Assembly: GCA_001604435.1 (NCBI GenBank)
Contig: LVBO01000518.1
Coordinates: 1 to 8,381 of the forward strand
DNA length: 8,381 nucleotides
Reading direction: 5' to 3'
Origin: Synergistales bacterium Syner_01
GTDB taxonomy: Bacteria > Synergistota > Synergistia > Synergistales > Aminobacteriaceae
Each line of letters opens with the position of its first letter. Positions within the stretch are counted from its first letter, which is position 1. Shown here piece by piece: positions 1-5,256 of the stretch. The position numbers were made by a program, and so were the translations under genes. The notes beneath the pieces are model-generated. The model was not told the origin of the DNA. It made no database searches and was given only the letters and a program-made list of their open reading frames with translations.

Positions 1-484
1 GCTCTCCGGAAAGAACGGAGGCGATGGCCACCTTTCGCTTCTCTCCTCCCGAGAGATGGAAGGGGCTGCGCGGAAAATACGTTTCGTCGAGCCCGGTCAG
101 AGAAAGGGCCGACGATGCGAGAGCGGCGATCCTTTCCTCGGGAATGCCCCAGTTGCGCGGGGCGAAGGAGATCTCCTCAAGCACATTCTCCGCGAAGAGC
201 TGCTGTTCGGGGTATTGAAAAACAAGGCCGACCGCGCGGCGAACATCCCGCAGACGAGGGCTCTTCTCCCTGACTTCCATGCCGTCTATGGAAACGGTTC
301 CTCTTTCGGGAAAGAGGATACCGTTCAGGTGCTGCGCAAGAGTCGACTTACCGCTGCCGGTGTGGCCGACCACGGAGAGCCATTCACCCCGGCCGCATTC
401 GAGGGAAACGTCGTCAAGCGCGAGTGTTTCGAGCGGCGTTCCGGGGTGATAGGTGTGTGAAAGACCGTCTACAGTAATCGACAT
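1..484 (-). CDS. ecfA2: ECF transporter ATPase EcfA2 (3' end missing)
   Basis: This is the second ATP-binding subunit of an energy-coupling-factor transporter. With EcfA1 it forms the ATPase pair that drives EcfT and an S-component to take up vitamins or metal ions at the inner face of the membrane. The frame opens with ATG at 484 and runs off the left edge, leaving 161 visible residues of a protein usually about 280-290 long. Visible parts are the Walker A motif GHTGSGKST at residues 40-48 (GHT is typical of EcfA2), the Q-loop stretch VFQYPEQQLF at 88-97, and the ABC signature LSGGE at 144-148. Walker B and the H-loop lie outside the window. The start overlaps the end of ecfA1 by 16 bases and has no clear Shine-Dalgarno, so translation is probably coupled. 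I infer ecfT lies beyond the left edge. The family is certain; the A2 label rests on the motifs and gene order. Confidence 0.93.
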   Translation of the reverse strand, partial: MSITVDGLSHTYHPGTPLETLALDDVSLECGRGEWLSVVGHTGSGKSTLAQHLNGILFPERGTVSIDGMEVREKSPRLRDVRRAVGLVFQYPEQQLFAENVLEEISFAPRNWGIPEERIAALASSALSLTGLDETYFPRSPFHLSGGEKRKVAIASVLSGE

Positions 485-1398
485 AACGAGTCCGTCATTC
501 CTGAAAGAGTCGGAACTTCGGGCAGGGGGAGGTTCGTCTCCGCCCGGAGCTCCTTCCAGAGGGAGACAAGCGGAGGAGCGTCCAGCCCCCACTTTCTGAA
601 GGAGTCGCTGTGCGTGAAGAGGCCGGGGATGCTTCCCTCCCATGCGATTCTCCCTTCGACGAGGACAACGGCACGGTCGCAGTGGAGTATTTCCTCCAGC
701 CGATGAGTGATGGAGACAATCGTCTTTCCTCCTTCATGAAGCGAGCGCAGCACATCGAGCAGCTCGCGGCGTCCTTGGGGATCGAGCATCGCCGTCGGTT
801 CGTCGAGAACGAGGCACGGCGTGTCCATCGCCAGTGCTCCGGCGACCGCAAGTCGCTGTTTTTCGCCGCCGGAAAGCGTGTACGTCGGCTTCTTGCGCTT
901 TGCGAGAAGACCTGCGGCGCGCAGGGCATTTTCTACGCGACGCCCGATCTCCTCCGTCGGAATCCCCTGGTTTTCGGGACCGAATGCGGCGTCTTCTTCG
1001 ACCACCGTGCCGACGATCTGGTTTTCGGGGTTCTGAAAGACCATCGAGACGGCGCTGCGTATAGCGAAAACATTGAGCGGATCGTTGGTCGGCAGTCCGA
1101 AAACAGTACAATCGCCCTGCGTCGGCGTCAGCAGGGCGTTCAGATGTTTCGCCAAGGTCGATTTGCCCGATCCGTTGCTGCCGAGAAGAGCGAGCCACTC
1201 CCCTTCCCGGACCCGGAGCGTTACGCCCGAGAGCGCGGGGCGTCTGGCGAGTCGAACGGCTTCGGAAGCTTCCGGAAGGGTCTGTCCTGAGATACCCCCG
1301 GACCCGGGCGTTTTCTCTGGATCGCGTCCCGGTGTCCCTCCGGGATAGACATACGTCACATCCCGGAGTTCGCATACCGTCTTGGAATCCGTCTTCAT
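469..1398 (-). CDS. ecfA1: ECF transporter ATPase EcfA1
   Basis: This is the first ATP-binding subunit of the ECF transporter, 309 residues. Seen in order: A-loop aromatics Y16/Y18, Walker A GSNGSGKST at 73-81, Q-loop VFQNPENQIV at 120-129 with Q122, acidic EED stretch at 134-136, signature LSGGE at 175-179, Walker B and catalytic glutamate LVLDEP (E200), D-loop around 204-207, and switch histidine H232. All catalytic residues are present, so it should be active. The NPENQ Q-loop followed by VVEED is characteristic of EcfA1. It is odd in one respect: about 28 extra residues, rich in Gly, Pro and Ser, sit between the A-loop and Walker A (about 22-52), making it longer than the usual roughly 280. 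The ATG at 1398 lies 13 bases after the rplQ stop without a well-placed ribosome-binding site, which suggests coupled translation. Its substrate cannot be told, since the S-component is not here. Confidence 0.95.
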   Translation of the reverse strand: MKTDSKTVCELRDVTYVYPGGTPGRDPEKTPGSGGISGQTLPEASEAVRLARRPALSGVTLRVREGEWLALLGSNGSGKSTLAKHLNALLTPTQGDCTVFGLPTNDPLNVFAIRSAVSMVFQNPENQIVGTVVEEDAAFGPENQGIPTEEIGRRVENALRAAGLLAKRKKPTYTLSGGEKQRLAVAGALAMDTPCLVLDEPTAMLDPQGRRELLDVLRSLHEGGKTIVSITHRLEEILHCDRAVVLVEGRIAWEGSIPGLFTHSDSFRKWGLDAPPLVSLWKELRAETNLPLPEVPTLSGMTDSLCRLL

Positions 1399-1411
1399 AA
1401 AACGGCGGTCA

Positions 1412-1765
1412 TTACTCCACCAGAGATATGACCGCCATGGGAGCGCTGTCGCCCGAGCGGAACCCCGTTTTGACGATACGGGTGTAGCCGCCCGGACGGT
1501 TCACGTATCTCTTTGCGATATCGTCGAAGAGCTTGATGGCCGCTTCTTTGTGCGCCATCTTCGAACGAACGATTCTTCTGTCGTGAATAGTACCGCCTTT
1601 CGCCCGCGTGATCAGGCGCTCGGCGAATCTACGAAGCTCTTTCGCACGGATAAGAGTTGTTGTGATGTTTTCTTCAAGGAACAGGCTTGCCGCCATGTTG
1701 GACAACATGGCCATTCTATGGCTGCCATACCGGCCAAGGGTCCGGCTGTCCATACGGTGTCTCAT
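1412..1765 (-). CDS. rplQ: 50S ribosomal protein L17
   Basis: This is large-subunit protein L17, which binds 23S rRNA near the exit-tunnel side of the ribosome. It has 117 residues, the usual bacterial length. The N-terminus MRHRMDSRTLGRYGSHRMAM matches the family pattern MRHR..GRKLGR...HR.AML, and the central ITTTLIRAKELRRFAERLIT and the C-terminal GGYTRIVK stretches are the standard L17 blocks. The ATG at 1765 is preceded by a near-perfect Shine-Dalgarno, AAGGAGG at 1775-1781, with a 9-base spacer. That motif follows directly on the rpoA stop. A second in-frame ATG (codon 5) is ruled out as the start because the MRHR opening is conserved. It is the last ribosomal gene before the ECF ATPase pair. 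Confidence 0.98.
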   Translation of the reverse strand: MRHRMDSRTLGRYGSHRMAMLSNMAASLFLEENITTTLIRAKELRRFAERLITRAKGGTIHDRRIVRSKMAHKEAAIKLFDDIAKRYVNRPGGYTRIVKTGFRSGDSAPMAVISLVE

Positions 1766-1781
1766 GGAATGACTCCTCCTT

Positions 1782-2906
1782 CTATTCTACTTCGCCTTTT
1801 TGCGGATTCTCCGCGTCTTGGGACGTGTTTGTCACGGCATCGTCCAAGGAACTTGCCTCGGGCTCGGCGTTCTCCCGAGGTTTCGTCCCGGCGCCTTCTC
1901 TGGTTTTGCCCTCGCCCTTCGAGCTTGCGATGATCGTGCCGAGCTTCTCCATCTTCTCTTCGATCTCCTTCAGAGAGATCTTTCCCAAGTTGCGGATCTT
2001 CAGCAGGTCTTCGCGGTTTTTGCCCATCAGGTCGCCTATCGTCTGAATTCCGCCCCTGAGAAGGCAGTTTTCGCTCCGGATGGAGAGTTCGAGATCCCGA
2101 ACGGGACGCGAGAGGAAGTCATCCTCCTCGGCGATCCGGTCCTGAGCGGCCTCGGAAGCGCCGCATTCGCCCGTCGCGGCGGCCTCCTGCTCTCTGGGCT
2201 CCACGGGATTGAGTTTCTCCATGTCCTCCACGATGTTGCCGAAGTATCCACGGAGAATTTTCGACGCTTCGCAGAGCGTATTCTCCGGATGATGCACACC
2301 GTTCGTCCAGATTTCGAGGACAAGGCGTTCAAAGTCGGTACGTTGACCGACGCGCGCCGCCTCGACATCGTAGTTGACTTTGAGAACAGGCGAAAAGATC
2401 GCGTCGACCAGAAGCGCGTCCACCGGGAGATAGGCCGGACGCGGTCGCTCCATGGAGGCATACCCGGCGCCCTGCTCAACGTAGATATCCATCGAAAGGC
2501 GGGCGCCATCCTCCATCGTACAGATGGGGGCTTCCGGGTCGACGAACTCCACTTCGCTGTCCGGCTGTATGTTCGCGGCGGTGACGAGGCCGCCGCCCTC
2601 CGCCTCCAGCCGGAGCACACGGACTTCCTGGCTGAAGGAGCGGACGGGTATATGCTTCAGATTCAGCAAAATTTCGATGACATCTTCCAGAACACCGGGT
2701 ATGGTGCTGAACTCATGGAGCACGCCGTCGATTCGAACGGACGTGATGGCCGCACCCTTGATCGAGGAGAGAAGAACTCTTCTGAGAGAATTTCCCAGAG
2801 TCGCTCCATATCCCCGCTCGAGCGGTTCAATGAGAACCTTCGCATATTTAGGGGTGCTTTCCTCGATACGGATCTCAGGCCGCAAGTAATCCAAGGCTTC
2901 CAACAC
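1782..2906 (-). CDS. rpoA: DNA-directed RNA polymerase alpha subunit
   Basis: The alpha subunit dimerises to nucleate RNA polymerase assembly and contacts UP elements and activators. It has 374 residues against about 315-330 in most bacteria. The N-terminal assembly domain (about 1-233) carries the hallmark ERGYGATLGNSLRRVLLSS at 30-48. A linker about a dozen residues longer than in E. coli follows (about 234-266). The C-terminal domain (about 267-327) keeps the DNA-contact residues R277 and N280 (E. coli R265, N268) and the NLGK turn at 306-309. After it comes a polar 47-residue tail (328-374) rich in Glu, Asp, Lys, Ser and Thr that is not part of the core fold. The start is GTG at 2906, 11 bases after the rpsD stop, with only a weak upstream AAAGG, so coupling to rpsD is likely. 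Identity is certain; the exact start is slightly less so. Confidence 0.97.
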   Translation of the reverse strand: MLEALDYLRPEIRIEESTPKYAKVLIEPLERGYGATLGNSLRRVLLSSIKGAAITSVRIDGVLHEFSTIPGVLEDVIEILLNLKHIPVRSFSQEVRVLRLEAEGGGLVTAANIQPDSEVEFVDPEAPICTMEDGARLSMDIYVEQGAGYASMERPRPAYLPVDALLVDAIFSPVLKVNYDVEAARVGQRTDFERLVLEIWTNGVHHPENTLCEASKILRGYFGNIVEDMEKLNPVEPREQEAAATGECGASEAAQDRIAEEDDFLSRPVRDLELSIRSENCLLRGGIQTIGDLMGKNREDLLKIRNLGKISLKEIEEKMEKLGTIIASSKGEGKTREGAGTKPRENAEPEASSLDDAVTNTSQDAENPQKGEVE

Positions 2907-2917
2907 CTTTCACGCCA

Positions 2918-3550
2918 CTATCTGGCATAGAACTCGACGACGAGCTGCTCGGTCACCGGCGCATCGATCTGCTCACGGCTGGGGAGCGAAAGAACCTTCC
3001 CTTCGATTTTTTCTGCGTTGACCTCGAGCCACTCCGGCGCCTTCCGCGCGGTCGCCACTTCCGCATTTTCCTTGATAAGCGCGACGTCGCGGCTCTTTTC
3101 CATGACGGCGACGACATCGCCGCTGTCGACGAGATAGCTGGGGATGTCCACGCGCTTCCCGTTCACGCGGAAATGACCGTGCATGACGAGCTGTCTGGCT
3201 TGCTTTCTGCTGTTGGCGAATCCGAGACGGTACACCACGTTGTCCAGTCTGCGCTCGAGCAGACTGAGGAAGTTGTGGCCCGTCTGTCCCGTCTGCTTGT
3301 TGGCGATCTCGAAGAAACGCTTGAACTGCAGCTCGTTCATGCCGTAAAAACGGCGAAGCTTCTGTTTCTCACGAAGACGAATGCCGTACTCGCTTACCTT
3401 GGTACGGGGACGTCCCTTTTTCCCTTTCACTGTGGCGCCTTCGCTCTTGGTGATGGCGCACTTTGCGGTGTAGCAACGATCTCCCTTGAGGAAGAGCTTG
3501 GCTCCCTCCGCCTTGCACAAACGGCACGCAGGTCCGATATATCTGCTCAT
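2918..3550 (-). CDS. rpsD: 30S ribosomal protein S4 (zinc-binding form)
   Basis: S4 is a primary 16S rRNA binder that nucleates assembly of the 30S body. It has 210 residues, the usual length. The N-terminus carries cysteines at 9, 12, 26 and 31, the same positions as the zinc site of Thermus S4, so this is the zinc-containing form. The S4 RNA-binding domain spans about 98-160, beginning LERRLDNVVYRLGFANSRKQ and continuing through HGHFRVNGKRVDIPSY. The ATG at 3550 has a strong AAGGAGGG at 3562-3569, but the spacer is about 11 bases, longer than optimal. The gene sits 33 bases after rpsK and 11 bases before rpoA. In E. coli and Bacillus S4 represses its own operon or gene; I could not identify such a binding site here. 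Confidence 0.98.
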   Translation of the reverse strand: MSRYIGPACRLCKAEGAKLFLKGDRCYTAKCAITKSEGATVKGKKGRPRTKVSEYGIRLREKQKLRRFYGMNELQFKRFFEIANKQTGQTGHNFLSLLERRLDNVVYRLGFANSRKQARQLVMHGHFRVNGKRVDIPSYLVDSGDVVAVMEKSRDVALIKENAEVATARKAPEWLEVNAEKIEGKVLSLPSREQIDAPVTEQLVVEFYAR

Positions 3551-3583
3551 TAGAAATAATTCCCTCCTTGACCAAATCCCGGG

Positions 3584-3976
3584 CTAGACTCTGCGCCGCT
3601 TCGGCGGGCGGCAGCCGTTGTGGGGCACGGGGGTCGAATCCTTGATCATGTTGACCTGCAGACCTGCCGCCTGCAGCGAACGGATTGCCGATTCACGGCC
3701 GGGTCCCGGCCCCTTGACGACGACGTCGATCTCCTGGACGCCGTGCTCCTGCACGGCCTTGGCGACCTGGGACGCGGCGATCTGCGCCGCGAAAGGGGTG
3801 GACTTTCTGGTCCCCTTGAAACCGACGTTGCCGCCGGAAGCCCAGGCGAGGACGTTGCCGCCCTTGTCGCTCACGCACACGATGGTATTGTTGAAAGTGG
3901 AGTAGATGTGCGCGACGCCGTAGCTGATATTCTTTCTTTCCTTTTTCTTGCCTCTGCGGACTGTTCGCTTGGCCAC
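3584..3976 (-). CDS. rpsK: 30S ribosomal protein S11
   Basis: S11 is a platform protein of the 30S subunit that lies near the E-site mRNA path and contacts S7 and S18. It has 130 residues, full length. A basic N-terminal arm (RRGKKKERKN) is followed by the conserved block GVAHIYSTFNNTIV. Further conserved segments are GFKGTRKSTPFAAQ and GPGPGRESAIRSLQAAGL, and the end is DSTPVPHNGCRPPKRRRV. The start is GTG at 3976, supported by AAGGAGG at 3986-3992 with a 9-base spacer and by conservation of the MAKR opening. It lies 33 bases after rpsM. Confidence 0.98.
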   Translation of the reverse strand: MAKRTVRRGKKKERKNISYGVAHIYSTFNNTIVCVSDKGGNVLAWASGGNVGFKGTRKSTPFAAQIAASQVAKAVQEHGVQEIDVVVKGPGPGRESAIRSLQAAGLQVNMIKDSTPVPHNGCRPPKRRRV

Positions 3977-4009
3977 TTGTTCCAGCCTCCTTGTTCTCTA
4001 TCCTGAAGG

Positions 4010-4387
4010 CTACTTCGTAGCCATCTTTTTGCCCGCCACCGTACGGCGAGGGCCTTTGCGGGTGCGTGCGTTCGTCTTTGTCTTCTGTCCGCGGACCGGA
4101 AGGCCGAGCTTGTGCCGCTGCCCTCTGTAGCAGCCGATGTCCATAAGACGTTTGATGTTCATGGACACCTCTCTGCGAAGGTCGCCCTCCACCTTGTAGT
4201 GGTCCTCGATCTCCCTGCGGAGTTTCTGCGACTCCTCTTCGGTAAGATCCTTCACGCGCGTGTCCGGATTCACTCCGGTGACCGCGAGAATCTTCTTCGA
4301 AGTAGGAAGGCCGATTCCGAAAATATATGTCAACGCTATCTCCACGCGCTTCTCGCGGGGAATATCAACTCCGGCGATACGGGCCAT
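4010..4387 (-). CDS. rpsM: 30S ribosomal protein S13
   Basis: S13 sits in the head of the 30S subunit and forms intersubunit bridges with the 50S and contacts with P-site tRNA. It has 125 residues, normal length. The opening MARIAGVDIPREKRVEIALT and the helix-two-turn-helix region with IFGIGLPTSKKIL are typical. GCYRGQRHKLGLPVRGQKTK and the basic tail NARTRKGPRRTVAGKK, which reaches towards tRNA, complete the family pattern. The ATG at 4387 has a strong GAGGAGGT at 4396-4403 with an 8-base spacer. That ribosome-binding site lies inside the last codons of rpmJ. Confidence 0.98.
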   Translation of the reverse strand: MARIAGVDIPREKRVEIALTYIFGIGLPTSKKILAVTGVNPDTRVKDLTEEESQKLRREIEDHYKVEGDLRREVSMNIKRLMDIGCYRGQRHKLGLPVRGQKTKTNARTRKGPRRTVAGKKMATK

Positions 4388-4393
4388 TCGCGC

Positions 4394-4519
4394 TTACCTC
4401 CTCGCACCCTGTCTTTGCTTATGCCGGGGATTTCTGCTGCAGATAATCCGCACGACACCCTTGCGCCGGATTACCCGGCAGAACTCGCACATCGGCTTCA
4501 CCGATGGTTTTACTTTCAT
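4394..4519 (-). CDS. rpmJ: 50S ribosomal protein L36 (zinc-binding form)
   Basis: L36 is the smallest large-subunit protein and a zinc-ribbon 23S rRNA binder. The 41-residue frame starts at ATG 4519 and opens MKVKPSVKPMCEFCRVIRRK; its core ends NPRHKQRQG followed by ARR. Zinc ligands are C11, C14, C27 and H33. The spacing between C27 and the histidine is six residues, as in E. coli L36 rather than the five of Bacillus. The last three residues (ARR) go beyond the usual QG end and are encoded by bases that also form the rpsM ribosome-binding site. Its own ribosome-binding site is AGAGGAG at 4530-4536, 10 bases before the ATG. The stop is six bases before rpsM. It is the first gene downstream of the internal promoter at 4597-4625. 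Confidence 0.97.
   Translation of the reverse strand: MKVKPSVKPMCEFCRVIRRKGVVRIICSRNPRHKQRQGARR
4396..4403 (-). promoter_or_regulatory. Ribosome-binding site of rpsM, inside rpmJ
   Basis: The minus strand reads GAGGAGGT, an almost perfect anti-16S match, 8 bases before the rpsM ATG. It lies within the final codons (GCG AGG AGG) and the first base of the stop of rpmJ, so a ribosome terminating on rpmJ covers the rpsM start region. This makes translational coupling of L36 and S13 likely. Confidence 0.85.
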
Positions 4520-4531
4520 TGATTCCACGCT

Positions 4532-4584
4532 CCTCTGAAAGAACTGAAACAGAGGCCCGACAGGGCTTCTGAAAATATCTTTTC
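4532..4584 (-). promoter_or_regulatory. Structured rpmJ leader with competing hairpins
   Basis: Three stems can be drawn in the minus-strand transcript between the promoter and rpmJ. The first is GAAAA-GATA-UUUUC (4571-4584). The second (4551-4570) pairs AGA with UCU and GCCC with GGGC around a UGUC loop, with one A-C mismatch between the two stem parts. The third pairs CCUCUG (4550-4555) with CAGAGG (4532-4537) across a 12-base loop. The right arm of the third stem contains most of the rpmJ ribosome-binding site, and its left arm reuses the UCU of the second stem, so the second and third stems exclude each other. The stems are seen directly; a regulatory role is inference, as stems this short also arise by chance. 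Confidence 0.45.
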
Positions 4585-4596
4585 TCCAAGCGGTTT

Positions 4597-4625
4597 ATTA
4601 TACAGGAGATCGGACAATATGAAAA
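4597..4625 (-). promoter_or_regulatory. Internal sigma-70-type promoter upstream of rpmJ
   Basis: On the minus strand a consensus -10 TATAAT (4597-4602) lies 17 bases downstream of TTTTCA (4620-4625), which matches four of six bases of the TTGACA -35. The element begins six bases after the infA stop, in the only long and AT-rich gap of an otherwise GC-rich, tightly packed region. The predicted transcript start is near 4590, giving a leader of about 70 bases before rpmJ. It would let rpmJ through ecfA2 be expressed independently of the secY-infA genes. Confidence 0.7.
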
Positions 4626-4630
4626 TACTC

Positions 4631-4852
4631 TTATTTATATCGATAGATGATTCTGCCCCTCGACAGGTCGTACGGAGAGATCTCCACCAGAACTCTGTCT
4701 CCCGGGAGGATACGGATAAAGTGAAGGCGCATCTTTCCCGAAACGTGGGCGAGTATCTTGTGTCCGTTGTCGAGCTCCACCTTGAACATCGCGTTCGGGA
4801 GAGGCTCGATTACTTTTCCTCGTACTTCTATTACTTCGTCTTTATTGGACAT
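4631..4852 (-). CDS. infA: Translation initiation factor IF-1
   Basis: IF-1 binds the 30S A-site region and works with IF-2 and IF-3 during initiation. It has 73 residues, the expected size, and forms a single S1-like OB fold. Family blocks seen are VIEVRGKVIEPLPNAMFKVE, LDNGHKILAHVSGKMR, and FIRILPGDRVLVEISPYDLS followed by RGRIIYR. The ATG at 4852 has GAGGAG at 4858-4863 with a 5-base spacer. Both the ribosome-binding site and the first 22 bases of the gene lie inside the end of the upstream KOW-protein frame, so the two are probably translationally coupled. The gene is followed by the promoter-bearing gap before rpmJ. Confidence 0.98.
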   Translation of the reverse strand: MSNKDEVIEVRGKVIEPLPNAMFKVELDNGHKILAHVSGKMRLHFIRILPGDRVLVEISPYDLSRGRIIYRYK

Positions 4853-5256
4853 GCGGTCTCCTCATCCTCCCCGGAGGAGGCGTCGGACGCCGTGTTTCCT
4901 TGAGCGCTGCCGACCGACCCCCCGATACTGTTCTTTTCTGCAAGCCCCGTTAGCAGAGCCTGAAACCTTCCTGCGTCGAAGTTCCCTTTCGACAGGATGC
5001 TGTGCGCAATTTCGTCAAGGACCCATCGCGTCCGCTGGAGGTGGATCATGTTTTTTGCCTTGGGTTTCCCGACGGTGAACTTCTTTCCGTCCGCCACCAG
5101 GACCCTCTCCCCCCGCGCTGTTGCAGATGGCCCGCAGCCCTCTGCAACGCCGACTACGACGTACCATCTTCCGGCGTCCTTTCCTTTCCGAGATCTGACC
5201 ACTTGACCAATTGTGCACATCCCGCCATCGGAAAGCTCATTCAGGCCCATGCCCAC
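4831..5256 (-). CDS. KOW-domain RNA-binding protein (L14e-like family)
   Basis: This is a small protein of the KOW/SH3-like family related to archaeal-eukaryotic L14e/L6e/L27e (COG2163). It is commonly found between map and infA in Firmicutes and relatives, and its cellular role is not well established. The frame gives 141 residues. The conserved core is about 16-77: IGQVVRSRKGKDAGRWYVVV, then RVLVADGKKFTVGKPKAKN and HLQRTRWVLDEI. After it comes a tail of about 60 residues ending in a Gly/Ser/Glu-rich low-complexity stretch, whereas many family members stop soon after the core. The start is uncertain. GTG 5256 (chosen) has GGAG 11 bases upstream and overlaps map by 16 bases; ATG 5220 would begin closer to where the core starts but has only a weak GGCGGG before it. 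The 3' end overlaps infA by 22 bases. Confidence 0.8.
   Translation of the reverse strand: MGMGLNELSDGGMCTIGQVVRSRKGKDAGRWYVVVGVAEGCGPSATARGERVLVADGKKFTVGKPKAKNMIHLQRTRWVLDEIAHSILSKGNFDAGRFQALLTGLAEKNSIGGSVGSAQGNTASDASSGEDEETACPIKTK

Noticed and set aside
610..1290. Plus-strand open frame (226 codons) opposite ecfA1
   Set aside because: It is a shadow of the ABC ATPase on the other strand, with no credible domain.
1800..2930. Long plus-strand open frame (376 codons) opposite rpoA
   Set aside because: It mirrors rpoA almost end to end, has no recognisable motif or ribosome-binding site, and is expected from GC-biased codon use on the real strand.
4551..4570. GCCC/GGGC hairpin upstream of rpmJ as an intrinsic terminator for the infA transcript
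   Set aside because: The stem is short with a mismatch and is followed by GUUUCAGUUCUUUC rather than a U run, so termination is unlikely. It is kept only as part of a possible leader structure.
4388..4590. S4-binding pseudoknot like that of the E. coli alpha operon ahead of rpsM
   Set aside because: rpsM begins six bases after rpmJ, leaving no room for that leader at the same place, and I could not match the known pseudoknot to the rpmJ leader by eye.
4570..4627. Direct repeat TGAAAATA at 4570-4577 and 4620-4627
   Set aside because: An 8-base AT-rich repeat within a short AT-rich gap is easily explained by chance; one copy overlaps the -35 element.
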